Source: Pyropia yezoensis
Lineage: Eukaryota > Rhodophyta > Bangiophyceae > Bangiales > Bangiaceae
Reading direction: 5' to 3'
Length of the DNA stretch: 64,000 bases
NCBI GenBank assembly: GCA_009829735.1
Contig: CM020619.1
Span: 12,515,777 to 12,579,776 of the forward strand
The notes beneath the pieces are model-generated. The model was given only the letters and a program-made list of their open reading frames with translations. It was not told the DNA's origin and searched no databases. Of this stretch, positions 31,500 through 42,700 are shown piece by piece; the first letter of the stretch is position 1; each line of letters starts with the position of its first letter. Made by a program: the position numbers and the translations under genes.

Positions 31500-32424
31500 T
31501 CGGTGTCGCCCCTGCCGACAGCGGCGGCGGTTCCAGGCCACAACGGATGGAAGGGGGAGGGTGGGGGAAGGGGGGGGGGGGGGAAGGGGGAGGCGGGCCA
31601 GAGTTGTCGGACGAACACCCCCTGAATGGAGGCCTCGTGCGGGGAGACTGGTCAGGCCAGCACACCCATCCGCAACCGCGCGGTCCACGCATGGTTGCCA
31701 CCGGCCGGGCAGCCAATGGGGAAGGGAGATCGCCGTCGGGATTTTGGGCTGTCCCATCGTTTCTGACCTAGTTTCCGACCGAGACGGGAGGATACACGAC
31801 AGGTGCCGCTGCACTCTCCCGCTCCCGCCAGTTGCCGTGGCCTCGCTGCAACCTTAGTGGACGCCCTGTATTTCAAGCCGTTCGTGTCAGGGACCCCCCC
31901 CCCTACACCAGCTCCGGAGCTCAGCACAGCAATCACTACATACGAATAATCCGCTGGCAGGCGGCGGCAGCCGTGCGCCCAGAGCGGAGGGGGGAGGGAA
32001 GCGCCAGCCCGCCCCCTTGTCGACGGTTTTCGGTGTCCCAGCAGGGAGGGAGGGGGGGGAGAGGAGGACGAGGTTGTAGCCCACGGTGCGTCACCCTGCT
32101 AGGGGGGACCTGGCAGACAAGGACGGGGGGGCGCTGCCAACACACCGTCATTCCCCCCCCGCCTCGTGCCAGGTGGGCCGACTTCCCCCGCTGTACAGCG
32201 AGTCCACCGATGACCACGCGGGCGAAATGGCCCACTCGGGAGGGGGGCTTGGGAGACTCGGAGATGGGCCCCATGGCACGCCAGCGCTTGCAAGACGGGT
32301 CTGTGGGGGTGCTCAGTGGCAGGCCCCCCCCCCCTCCACTCGCCCACACGCCCCTCTGCACAGCAGCGTGCCAGGGCTGGCTGGCTGCCACTGCCCCCAC
32401 CGCCAGTCGGTGGGGGAGAGGGGA

Positions 32425-32432
32425 CATAAAGG
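32425..32432 (+). promoter_or_regulatory. TATA-like box of the left-arm gene
   Basis: CATAAAGG lies 122 bases before the ATG at 32554. The paralogue has GATAAAAG at the equivalent place. The leader between them is C-rich. Confidence 0.5.
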
Positions 32433-32553
32433 CGCCGGCCGGCGGCGCCCCCCCACCCACCGACACTCTCTCCCATCACTCGGCCCACGAGCAGCCCCAC
32501 CCCCTCACTCCCCCCCCTTCCCCCCCTCCCCCGCAGCCCCACCACACCCCACC

Positions 32554-35500
32554 ATGGGACCCTCTTTCCGCCCACTGGCGTTTCTCGCCGCCGCCGCGGC
32601 CGCCGCGACTGTCGCCACCGCCGCCACCCTGCGCGTCAATGCCGGGGGCGACCCCACAGGCGACTACCTTGCTGACTCTTCCCCCGCCGCGGTCGTGGCC
32701 GGTGGGGCGCGGTACGACCCCCCCCCCGCACCGGCTGGCACCGCCCCCACCCCCATCACCAACGCAACCGCCTCTGGCGTCGACGATGAGGCCGTCCTGC
32801 GGTCCCACCACTGGGGCCCCACCTTTGCGTATGGCATCCCCGTCACCCCCGGCACCTACACCATCGCCGCCCACTGGGCGGAAACGTACGGCCCGGCGTC
32901 GACGGCCGGCGCGCGCGTCTTTGACGTCACCGTCGGGGGCGCGCCCGACGCGATGGTGCCGGCGTGGACAAGCGTGGACGTGGCCGCCGCCGTCGGTGGC
33001 AACGCGGCGTTGACGCTTACCAAGACCGTGTCCGTTGCGACCGAGGCGCTGCTGGTGCACTTTACGGGCACCACCCAAAACGCTTTTGTGTCGGCCCTCA
33101 CCATCACCACCGAGGACGGGTCGTTTACGGGGGCGGCGGGGTCTCCGCAGCCGCCCGCGGCGGTCGTCACACCGACGCCCGCGGCCGTCGTATCGCCGAC
33201 GCCGGCCGCAGTGGTAACGCCGACGCCCGAGGTGGTCGAGACGCCCACCCCCGCTCCCGTCGACGGGTCCGCCCCCATTGGCCCCGTGGGCGTGCCACCC
33301 GGAGAGCTGGACGCGCCTGGCGAGCCCGACGACGGCGCCCACGCGGTGCCGGCGGGCCCCTACACGGCGGTTGCCGACGCCGACGACGGGTCGGCAGAGG
33401 TGACGCTCGACGGCCGCGGCTCCCACACCCACAACACGGGTGGCGATGACGACGACGACGATGGGGATGAGGAGGGGGGCGCGCTGCCCGGCTTTGGTGG
33501 CCTCCTCGCGTTTACGTGGTCCATTTTCGACACCAAGGAGATCCTCGGGGTGGAGCCGACGCTGACGCGGCGGTTCCCCAAGGGGGAGACGCACGTGATG
33601 CTGACGGTCAAGGACTACCAGGGGGACATCCACTCGTACGACACGACCGTCACGGTCACCGACGGCGTCACCGACGGGCTGGTGTGCTACGTGCACAAGG
33701 GCCTGACGGACCTGCCGCCGGTGGGCGTCGCGCCGTCGGTGGCGCCCGCCCACGTGGTGGTGGCGCCGGCGGTGGCGTTCAAGGGGCTGGCCGACTGGGG
33801 CAAGTTCTCGTACGCCGCAGGTGACTGGCTCGCCCGCTGCGTGGGCACCGTCACGGCGCCCGCTGGCGGCGCCGGTGCCGCCGGCCTGCTGGCCGTCAAG
33901 GCCGGCAGCGGGTCTGCCCGGGTGGCGGTGGAGGGCACCGCCGTGCCCGCGGGCGGTGTGGCGTCGCTCCCCGCCGGCACCCATGCGGTGGAGGTGGTCT
34001 ACGCCCACCCCGCCGGCGGCGACGCGGCGCTGTCCGTGACCGCCCCGGCTGGTGCGCTTGCGCACAGTGCTGGGGAGGTGCTGCCCGTCATTACGGGCAT
34101 GACGCCCGCGACGGGCGCCCTGACCGGCGGTGGCACCGTCCGGCTGACCGGCTTTGGCTTCCTCCCGGGCGAGACGGTGGACGTGGGCGGCACCGCCGCG
34201 ACCATCCTGGAAGACGTGGCGGGGGAGACCACCGCCGGGGAGGTGTCCTTTACCGTGCCCCCCCGCGACGCTGACGGCGCCGTGCCGGTGACGGTGACCA
34301 CCCGCGTCGGCACGTCCAACGCGGTGACCTTTACCTACTCCTCTGCCGCGTCGGCGCCGGTGACGCCCGTGTACGAGGAGACGGTGCTCAAGGGGGAGGA
34401 CGGGGAGGAGTTCAAGCTGGGCGGCGGCACGTCCATCGCGGTCGGCCCCGACGGGCGGGTGTACATTGGCAACGCCGGCCAGGGGCGGGTGCACAAGCTG
34501 GATGTGGACTTCCTCACCCACACGGTGACCAAGGCGTGCTCGGTGGAGCTGGGTGGCCAGATTCTGGGAGTGGCGTTTAGCCCCGCGGACCACGCCGCGT
34601 CGCCGACGCTGCTCGTGTCAGTGGGGGACCTCAAAGGCGGGAACTGGAAGTCCGGAAAGGTGGTGGGCCTGCCGTCGCTGCCGACGGGCTGCTTTGGGAC
34701 GCCCAAGGACATCGTCACGGGTCTGCCCGTGCAGGTTGGCCACGACCACAGCGTCGGGCGGCCGGCGTTTGACCAGAACGGCGACATGCTCCTGCCCGTG
34801 GGGGGCATGACCAACGCGGGCGTCAAGCACCCCAAGAGCGGCGACGTGGCCGAGTCCCCGCTGTCGGGGGCGGTGGTCAAGGTGGCACTGTCCAAGGGCG
34901 CCGCCTTTGACGGCAAGATCACCTACTCGACCAACGACCCCGCGTCGGCCAAGCAGACTGGCGGTGATGTGTCGGTGTGGGCGTCGGGGGTGCGGAACGG
35001 GCTCAACGTGGAGCGCCACAGCTCTGGTACCTACTGGCTGGTGGACAACGGCGCCAACGCTGGCTACGGCGACGTGTCGGTGACGTGCAACAAGGCGGTG
35101 AGCTTCAAGAACGCGGGCGACAACAATGACAGACTGCTCAAGCTGGAGGAGGGTGGCTACTATGGGCACCCCAACCCCAACCGCGGGGACAAGGACGAGC
35201 GGCAGTGCACGTACCGCAAGCCCAACGTACAGGCCCCGGGCTTTACCCCGCCCGAACACCTGTTCAAGGCGTCCACCAACGGCATTGCCGAGCAGCGGAC
35301 CAACGTGTTTGGCGGCGCCGTCAAGGGGCACCTCTTCTTCTCCAAGTTTGCCACGGGCGAGGAGGGCGTCACCCACACCGCCCCCGTGTCGGCGACGGGC
35401 AAGCTGGGCACCGTGACGGTGGTCAAGAGCTACTCGGGCCTCAACATTGCGGTCACGCCGTTTGGCTCCCTGTACATGCCGCGGGTGCACCAGGGCAAGG

Positions 35501-35787
35501 TGGTGGTGCTGGCCGCCAAGTACCAGACCGCCGGCCAGGGGCCCATGGTCATGAGCGTCACCCCCAACCGGGGCCGCCGCGCCGGCGGCTACCGCGTGTA
35601 CGTGGCGGGCCACAACCTGCCTGAGGGGGCGGCCGTGTCGTTTAGCGGCGCCCCGTGCACCGACGTGCAGCGGGTGGGCGAGGTGGGCCTCACGTGCACC
35701 ATGCCAGAGGGCACTGGCAAGGTCGCTGCCGAGGTAGCGGGCGTCCCCGTGGCCGACGGCCACGACTTTGAGTACCTGGATGTGTAG
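32554..35787 (+). CDS. Secreted malectin/PKD/PA14-like/TIG/beta-propeller protein, copy 1
   Basis: This is an intron-free frame of 1,077 aa. The ATG at 32554 (CACCATGG) opens a signal peptide with a poly-Ala core (residues 1 to about 24). A malectin-like carbohydrate-binding domain (about 25-190) starts LRVNAGGDPTGDYLADS. A Pro/Thr/Val linker with repeated PTPAAVV (about 200-235) and a PKD/Ig-like fold (about 266-370) follow; the latter has an acidic DDDDDDGDEEGG loop. A PA14-like domain (about 375-500) and a TIG/IPT domain (510-596, MTPATGALTGGGTVRLTGFGF) come next. Then there is a glucose/sorbosone-dehydrogenase-like propeller (about 609-990), with SIAVGPDGRVYIGN, GHDHSVGRPAFDQNGD and ASGVRNG. 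A second TIG domain (about 997-1075) ends the protein. It probably acts at the cell surface or in the wall matrix, binding or oxidising sugars. Catalysis is not shown. It is about 98% identical to copy 2. Confidence 0.85.
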   Translation: MGPSFRPLAFLAAAAAAATVATAATLRVNAGGDPTGDYLADSSPAAVVAGGARYDPPPAPAGTAPTPITNATASGVDDEAVLRSHHWGPTFAYGIPVTPGTYTIAAHWAETYGPASTAGARVFDVTVGGAPDAMVPAWTSVDVAAAVGGNAALTLTKTVSVATEALLVHFTGTTQNAFVSALTITTEDGSFTGAAGSPQPPAAVVTPTPAAVVSPTPAAVVTPTPEVVETPTPAPVDGSAPIGPVGVPPGELDAPGEPDDGAHAVPAGPYTAVADADDGSAEVTLDGRGSHTHNTGGDDDDDDGDEEGGALPGFGGLLAFTWSIFDTKEILGVEPTLTRRFPKGETHVMLTVKDYQGDIHSYDTTVTVTDGVTDGLVCYVHKGLTDLPPVGVAPSVAPAHVVVAPAVAFKGLADWGKFSYAAGDWLARCVGTVTAPAGGAGAAGLLAVKAGSGSARVAVEGTAVPAGGVASLPAGTHAVEVVYAHPAGGDAALSVTAPAGALAHSAGEVLPVITGMTPATGALTGGGTVRLTGFGFLPGETVDVGGTAATILEDVAGETTAGEVSFTVPPRDADGAVPVTVTTRVGTSNAVTFTYSSAASAPVTPVYEETVLKGEDGEEFKLGGGTSIAVGPDGRVYIGNAGQGRVHKLDVDFLTHTVTKACSVELGGQILGVAFSPADHAASPTLLVSVGDLKGGNWKSGKVVGLPSLPTGCFGTPKDIVTGLPVQVGHDHSVGRPAFDQNGDMLLPVGGMTNAGVKHPKSGDVAESPLSGAVVKVALSKGAAFDGKITYSTNDPASAKQTGGDVSVWASGVRNGLNVERHSSGTYWLVDNGANAGYGDVSVTCNKAVSFKNAGDNNDRLLKLEEGGYYGHPNPNRGDKDERQCTYRKPNVQAPGFTPPEHLFKASTNGIAEQRTNVFGGAVKGHLFFSKFATGEEGVTHTAPVSATGKLGTVTVVKSYSGLNIAVTPFGSLYMPRVHQGKVVVLAAKYQTAGQGPMVMSVTPNRGRRAGGYRVYVAGHNLPEGAAVSFSGAPCTDVQRVGEVGLTCTMPEGTGKVAAEVAGVPVADGHDFEYLDV

Positions 35788-35946
35788 GGCGGAGGTGTGT
35801 GGACGCGGGTAGGGGGGGGGGGGTTTCGCCTCCAGCGTGGGTGTACAGAGTGACCGCATAACTGGGAGAGACCGCTTACCATTTCTCTTAATATCAAGTC
35901 GCGACATGTTTCGGCGAATACTCCTGGCCTAATATTGCTGCTGGCC

Positions 35947-36113
35947 TCAGTTAAGCACTTGATGACCAGTTCGCTCCCGTTGGACGGCACGCTCGTGCCG
36001 CGCACACCGTGCATTCTACGATCTAAGAGCTACCGCGTGCACAGCAACCGGCGTGGACGTGGAACCGGCGCTGTCCCGTACGGGCCAATGCGGCCGGCGG
36101 TGTCGAGCGGTGG
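35947..36113 (+). repeat. Dispersed repeat, copy A
   Basis: This segment after the gene, with CGCTCCCGTTG..GGCACGCTCGTGCC, recurs in diverged form at 37847-38052 (same strand) and inverted at 39385-39595. Copy A is cut off at 36113, where copies B and C continue into GGGGCAGAGGTGCGCGG. Confidence 0.75.
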
Positions 36114-36530
36114 GCGACACCGCGTGCCCCTCCCGCACGGCCCGCAGTTCCTCCGCCTCCGCCGCCCGCATCGCGGCCAGACGCGCCGCCGCCGCCGCCG
36201 CCGCCGCCGCCGAGGACCGGCGGAGGCTCCCCCCGTCCGCCACCGCCGCCACCACCGCCGCGTCCACCGCATCCCCATCAGCAGCGGCGGTGGCGGTAGT
36301 AGCGGAGGCCCACGCGATGACGTCGGCGCCCACGGCGGCGGCGGTGGCGGCGAGCCGGGCGGCAGCAGCATGTCCTCGCTGGGCAAAATGCGTCTGATGC
36401 TGTGCACCTCCCCAGCACGGTGACGAAAGAGGCATCCAATAGCCTGCGTTCTTGACATTAGACAGAGAAAAGGCCAGGGTATTTTCGCGAACGCGCTTTC
36501 AGTCAGATCTTGGGAAGGAAGTCGGAACGT
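36114..36530. repeat. GCC/GGC-rich low-complexity spacer
   Basis: It contains a (GCC)n tract at about 36184-36212 and related CCG/CAC triplets to 36300. Frames on both strands are Ala/Arg-rich, and I cannot support a gene. Confidence 0.6.
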
Positions 36531-37196
36531 CATGGTTGGCAAAAACGTAACATTTTTAATTTTGACTTGATTAATCTATAATTCATTCAATATATTTTAG
36601 TTTTTAGTTTCATTACGTTAATCAATGTTCATAAGTACATGATAAGTCAGGTCCAGGATCGACTAAATTCAAACCTAAATATGAACAAATATAAAGTAGC
36701 CCCTTTTGAAGTCGAAACCCATGGACAAGTTGGCCAAGCTAATGTTTGTGCACATCAACCTCAAGCTCCTGGACGGCGTTAACATGAGCGAGGACGACCT
36801 CGACCTCTTTGGTTCAGTTGCTGCAGAGGATGGGGAGAGTGGTGGTGCAACCGATAGTGTGGATGAGGGCGGGCGCGGTATGGATGGGCTGGAGAAGAAT
36901 GAGTTCCTTGTGTCACTGTGAGCCACCCCGTGACTCCGACGATGTTGGCCCGCTGGCGCTCCGAGGAAGGGACTTTTGTGCGATGAGGAGAAGGGTTCAG
37001 GGGTGAGACAACGGCCAGTCTCAGTCGAACAGTTGTGGCCGCAATTGCTTCAGAAGTTAGGAATGTACGTGGTATCAATGCAGGAATTGTTCTTTGATTA
37101 ATCTAAAAGCGCAGAGCCCCAGATAGATTAATTGATAGATTAATCTATAGATTAATTGAAAAATTAAACGTATACGTTTTTCTCGTGACAACCCTG
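36531..37196 (+). mobile_element. 666-bp deleted hAT element with AT-rich termini
   Basis: The left end CATGGTTG and right end CAACCCTG are near-perfect inverted repeats of the hAT terminus CAGGGTTG. They continue inward as AAAAACGTA...TTTAATTTT...ATTAATCTAT on both sides. The 8-bp flanks CGGAACGT (36523-36530) and CGGAACAT (37197-37204) match at seven of eight bases, as expected for a hAT target duplication. The AT-rich termini stand out sharply from the GC-rich surroundings. It sits in the spacer of the inverted duplication and encloses a transposase C-terminal fragment. Confidence 0.85.
36721..36921 (+). pseudogene. hAT transposase C-terminal fragment
   Basis: MDKLAKLMFVHINLKLLDG resembles the last helix of the hAT dimerisation domain (VEKLVFIxxNLRLL), followed by an acidic tail ending at 36921. 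The rest of the transposase is missing, in keeping with internal deletion of the element. It is not the same subfamily as the hAT at 49073-51720 (LLYIYFNSRAL). Confidence 0.65.
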
Positions 37197-39384
37197 CGGA
37201 ACATCCGCGAGGCTGTGGTTTCCGCATCTCTCCTCAAAGCCGACGCGGCAGATGCGGCCACCGTCGCACGCCCGCTGCGCAGCCCACAAAGCCTACAACC
37301 GCACGCGGCCCCTACAAGTGTACCCTGCCTTTGCCTCACCTCCGGCGTGCGGGCCTCGGCGGCCGTCGCCATACTCTACAGTCTCCTCTGTCCGCCGAGG
37401 CTTCCATCCACGCAAGGCCGATCCCACACGTGTGGACCAAGCCTTGGCCAGCCACCGAAAAAGCGTCGTCGGCGTGCCTCTACGTGACACCTTTGTCCAC
37501 TGCCGGCAGCGGCGTCCAATGTCGCGCCGAGCGCGCCACCGCCGCCACCCTGGCGGGTGTCGCCGCCATCGACCGCGCCGTCCTACCCCGGTACGTGCTG
37601 TTTGGGGCGCGCGTCGGGCCCGCCATGGCCGCGGCCGTCCATGTAGGCGTCGTGCCGGGGCAGACTGTGGTGGACGCTACACGGCGCGCCGCCGCCGCCG
37701 CCCTGAGGGACGACGCGAGGGAGGTGGCGTACGGGGTGGCGCTGGTGGGGCTGCCCGTTGGGGTGGGGTGGTGGTGGTCCCCATGGACGGGGGGGGATGA
37801 CCGTGGACAGGGGGGGGGGAGGGGGGGAGAAAGTGCGACAACCTTTTGAGTGACCAGGCCGCTCCCGTTGCAGGGCACGCTCGTGCCATGCACGCCGTGC
37901 ATGCTGCGAAGCACGGGCAACCGTGCGCACAGCAAATGGAGTGGACTCTGAACCGGCACAGTTCCGCGGGGGTCAATGCGGCCGCGGCGCTGTCGAGAGC
38001 CCGGCGAGCGTCGCGGGGGCAGAGGTGCGCGGGTGTCAGCACCGCCCGCTGCCACGATAGGACAGGGGGCACCACACCCGGCTGCAGTAGCGACGACACG
38101 GTGGCGGCCAGTGACTTTGCGGGAGCCGATCTCGGGGGAGGGGGGATGGTGGGAGCGGCGGGTAGTGAAGGGCGCGTCGCGTGGGCGCGTGGAGTACGAC
38201 GGCGATGTGGGGTGGAGGGTGGCAGCGGAGCAGGGCTGCAAGGGCCCCAGAGAGGGGCGGGCGGCGGGCTGGCGAGGACGGGACGGCGTCGTGGCGGGGG
38301 TGCGCTCCCAAACTCAACACCCTCCTCACGCATGAGGTGGGCGCTGGGTTTTCGGCGTTGGGCGGGTTGTTGAGAGGCTAGCCTGTTGGACGCCAGGGGC
38401 GCTCATGGTGGACCCTGCAGCAGTCCCAAAGAGATGGTCGCTCGCCGCAGCGGCAGCGCCGACGCCACATTAGTTGCCACCACCGCTGTCGGCGGCAGCG
38501 GCGGCGTACGGCCACACCCGTCCCGTGGGGCGCGGCGGCCGCGGCGGTCCTGGCCGCCACGCAGGCGGGCAGGCGGGGGGGAGGGGAGGCAAGGGGGTGC
38601 GCCCAACCTGCACGGTCGGCGCAGGCGGCTGGTGCAACAGGTGGGGTAGTGGTGGGCGCGGCGACGGTGGAGGTAGCACACACTGCGACTGCCGCCTCCT
38701 TAGAGAAGCGTTGGGAGGACTGGGACACGTCGGGGGAAGGAGGGGGAAGGGGCGCCATCACTGACCGCCACTGTACCCGTCGGTAGACGCCCGAAGCGGG
38801 AGACGCAACCGCAACGACGGTGGGAAGGTGGCGTCCCTCCGGTGGAGGGGGATGTAGCGCTCCGCCAAGAATGGGAATCCCCCGAGTCAGTCGGGGGGAT
38901 CGGGGACGCAGGCGGCGGTGGGGTAGGCGCCACCACTAGGTGAGCGGCCGTGTCACTGCCGCGTGTCACCGCCCTTTTCTCTCGTTTCGTTCTTCCTCGT
39001 ATACATACTTGTTTTATGTCATTCGATGTGTCTTGGTTGCCGTTTGAGGGCCGCGTCACCTCTGCTGCTGTGTGCCTTCCAGGACAGGTCAAGGTATACA
39101 GAGTCAGACTCTCCTCTGCTCAATCGACCTGGGCTTCATGGGGGGACTGCGACCCGCTCGACTTGCGCCTCCGGGGAGTGTCCCCTCCGGTCCCTTGAGC
39201 TTGAGTCGTCCCTCCCGTTGCTATTTTTTTTTAAAGCTTCAAAAATGAATGGCTTGGTTAAGGTGCTAAGGAGAAAAGGCCTGTCTCTATAGCTTCTTGA
39301 AGCTCAACGCGAGTCTCTCTCCACCAGCACCACCTTCACCAAAAAAGCGTTTAGGTGCTCTCTTGCGGCCCTGTTAGTTTGCGC
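37197..39384. other. Spacer of the inverted duplication, no confident gene
   Basis: A plus-strand frame at 37331-37849 has an ordered-looking part (ERATAATLAGVAAIDRAVL, VHVGVVPGQTVVDATRRAA), but I do not recognise it. It runs into G-rich DNA, and frames overlap on both strands. From 38053 to 39384 I see only low-complexity GC-rich sequence and a T9 run near 39225. Confidence 0.35.
37847..38052 (+). repeat. Dispersed repeat, copy B
   Basis: This is a diverged copy of the sequence downstream of both malectin-type genes. It keeps GCTCCCGTTG, GGCACGCTCGTGCC and the further segment GGGGCAGAGGTGCGCGG..TGTCAGCACCGCCCGC, which copy A lacks but copy C has. Confidence 0.75.
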
Positions 39385-39595
39385 GGGCGGTGCTGACATC
39401 CGCGCACCTCTGCCCCCGAGACGCTCGCCCACCGCTCGACACCGCCGGCCGCATTGGCCCGTACGGGACAGCGCCGGTTCCACGTCCACGCCGGTTGCTG
39501 TGCACGCGGTAGCTCTCAGATCGTAGAATGCACGGCGTGCGCGGCACGAGCGTGCCGTCCAACGGGAGCGAACTGGTCATCAAGTGCTTAACTGA
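39385..39595 (-). repeat. Dispersed repeat, copy C
   Basis: This is the inverted copy next to the right-arm gene. It is nearly identical to copy A over their overlap and, like copy B, extends past the point where copy A stops. Confidence 0.75.
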
Positions 39596-39754
39596 GGCCA
39601 GCAGCAATATTAGGCCAGGAGTATTCGCCGAAACATGTCGCGACTTGATATTAAGAGAAATGGTAAGCGGTCTCTCCCAGTTATGCGGTCACTCTGTACA
39701 CCCACGCTGGAGGCGAAACCCCCCCCCCCCTACCCGCGTCCACACACCTCCGCC

Positions 39755-42700
39755 CTACACATCCAGGTACTCAAAGTCGTGGCCGTCGGCCACGGGGACG
39801 CCCGCTACCTCGGCAGCGACCTTGCCAGTGCCCTCTGGCATGGTGCACGTGAGGCCCACCTCGCCCACCCGCTGCACGTCGGTGCACGGGGCGCCGCTAA
39901 ACGACACGGCCGCCCCCTCAGGCAGGTTGTGGCCCGCCACGTACACGCGGTAGCCGCCGGCGCGGCGGCCCCGGTTGGGGGTGACGCTCATGACCATGGG
40001 CCCCTGGCCGGCGGTCTGGTACTTGGCGGCCAGCACCACCACCTTGCCCTGGTGCACCCGCGGCATGTACAGGGAGCCAAACGGCGTGACCGCAATGTTG
40101 AGGCCCGAGTAGCTCTTGACCACCGTCACGGTGCCCAGCTTGCCCGTCGCCGACACGGGGGCGGTGTGGGTGACGCCCTCCTCGCCCGTGGCAAACTTGG
40201 AGAAGAAGAGGTGCCCCTTGACGGCGCCGCCAAACACGTTGGTCCGCTGCTCGGCAATGCCGTTGGTGGACGCCTTGAACAGGTGTTCGGGCGGGGTAAA
40301 GCCCGGGGCCTGTACGTTGGGCTTGCGGTACGTGCACTGCCGCTCGTCCTTGTCCCCGCGGTTGGGGTTGGGGTGCCCATAGTAGCCACCCTCCTCCAGC
40401 TTGAGCAGCCTGTCATTGTAGTCGCCCGCTTCCTTGAAGCTCACCGCCTTGTTGCACGCCACCAACACGTCGCCGTAGCCAGCGTTGGCGCCGTTGTCCA
40501 CCAGCCAGTAGGTACCAGAGCTGTGGCGCTCCACGTTGAGCCCGTTCCGCACCCCCGACGCCCACACCGACACATCACCGCCAGTCTGCTTGGCCGACGC
40601 GGGGTCGTTGGTCGAGTAGGTGATCTTGCCGTCAAAGGCGGCGCCCTTGGACAGTGCCACCTTGACCACCGCCCCCGACAGCGGGGACTCGGCCACGTCG
40701 CCGCTCTTGGGGTGCTTGACGCCCGCGTTGGTCATGCCCCCCACGGGCAGGAGCATGTCGCCGTTCTGGTCAAACGCCGGCCGCCCGACGCTGTGGTCGT
40801 GACCAACCTGCACGGGCAGACCCGTGACGATGTCCTTGGGCGTCCCAAAGCAGCCCGTCGGCAGCGACGGCAGGCCCACCACCTTTCCGGACTTCCAGTT
40901 CCCGCCCTTGAGGTCCCCCACTGACACGAGCAGCGTCGGCGACGCGGCGTGGTCCGCGGGGCTAAACGCCACTCCCAGAATCTGGCCACCCAGCTCCACC
41001 GAGCACGCCTTGGTCACCGTGTGGGTGAGGAAGTCCACATCCAGCTTGTGCACCCGCCCCTTGTCGGCGTTGCCAATGTACACCCGTCCGTCGGGGCCGA
41101 CCGCGATGGACGTGCCGCCGCCCAGCTTGAACTCCTCCCCGTCCTCCCCCTTGAGCACCGTCTCCTCGTACACGGGCGTCACCGGCGCCGACGCGGCAGA
41201 GGAGTAGGTAAAGGTCACCGCGTTGGACGTGCCGACGCGGGTGGTCACCGTCACCGGCACGGCGCCGTCAGCGTCGCGGGGGGGCACGGTAAAGGACACC
41301 TCCCCGGCGGTGGTCTCCCCCGCCACGTCTTCCAGGATGGTCGCGGCGGTGCCGCCCACGTCCACCGTCTCGCCCGGGAGGAAGCCAAAGCCGGTCAGCC
41401 GGACGGTGCCACTGCCGGTCAGGGCGCCATTCGCGGGCGTCATGCCCGTAATGACGGGCAGCACCTCTCCGGCGCTGTGCGCAAACGCACCCGCCGGGGC
41501 GGTCAGGGACAGCGCCGCGTCGCCGCCGGCGGGGTGGGCGTAGACCACCTCCACCGCATGGGTGCCGGCGGGGAGCGACGCCACACCGCCCGCAGGCACG
41601 GCGGTGCCCTCCACCGCCACCCGGGCAGACCCGCTGCCGGCCTTGACGGCCAGCAGGCCGGCGGCACCGGCGTCGCCAGCGGGCGCCGTGACGGTGCCCA
41701 CGCAGCGGGCGAGCCAGTCACCCGCGGCGTAGGGGAACTTGCCCCAGTCGGCCAGCCCCTTGAACGCCACCGCCGGCGCCACCACCACGTGGGCGGGCGC
41801 CACCGACGGCGCGACGCCCACCGGCGGCAGGTCCGTCAGGCCCTTGTGCACGTAGCACACCAGCCCGTCGGTGACGCCGTCGGTGACCGTGACGGTCGTG
41901 TCGTACGAGTGGATGTCCCCCTGGTAGTCCTTGACCGTCAGCATCACGTGCGTCTCCCCCTTGGGGAACCGCCGCGTCAGCGTCGGCTCCACCCCGAGGA
42001 TCTCCTTGGTGTCGAAAATGGACCACGTAAACGCGAGGAGGCCACCAAAGCCGGGCAGCGCGCCCCCCTCCTCATCCCCATCGTCGTCGTCGTCATCGCC
42101 ACCCGTGTTGTGGGTGTGGGAGCCGCGGCCGTCGAGCGTCACCTCTGCCGACCCGTCGTCGGCGTCGGCAACCGCCGTGTAGGGGCCCGCCGGCACCGCG
42201 TGGGCGCCATCGTCGGGCTCGCCAGGCGCGTCTGGCTGGCCAGGCGGCACGCCCACGGGGCCAATGGGGGCGGACCCGTCGACGGGAGCGGGGGTTGGCG
42301 TCTCGACCACCTCGGGCGTCGGCGTTACCTCTGCGGCCGGCGTCGGCGATACGACGGCCGCGGGCGTCGGTGTGACGACCGCCGCGGGCGGCTGCGGAGT
42401 CCCCGCCGCCCCCGTAAACGACCCGTCCTCGGTGGTGATGGTGAGGGCCGACACAAACGCGTTTTGGGTGGTGCCCGTAAAGTGCACCAGCAGCGCCTCG
42501 GTCGCAACGGACACGGTCTTGGTCAGCATCATCGCCGCGTTGCCACCGACGGCGGCGGCCACGTCCACGCTCGTCCACGCAGGCACCATCGCGTCGGGCG
42601 CGCCCCCGACGGTGACGTCAAAGACGCGCGCGCCGGCCGTCGACGCCGGGCCGTACGTTTCCGCCCAGTGGGCGGCGATGGTGTAGGTGCCGGGGGTGAC

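Larger units (their letters stand above)
31500..36113 (+). repeat. Left arm of a large inverted duplication
   Basis: This segment matches the reverse complement of about 39400-43970. Similarity is patchy at the outer end, for example ATCGCCGTCGGGATTTTG near 31727 against ATCACCGTCGGGATTTTC in the other arm. It is very high through the coding region and the 320 bases downstream. The match stops abruptly after GTGGGCG at about 36113. Confidence 0.88.

Noticed and set aside
32476-35907. Long minus-strand frames opposite the first malectin-type gene (705 and 429 codons)
   Set aside because: They mirror the real gene, are rich in Arg/His/Gly with no motif, and recur at the same place opposite the paralogue, as expected of GC-rich shadow frames.
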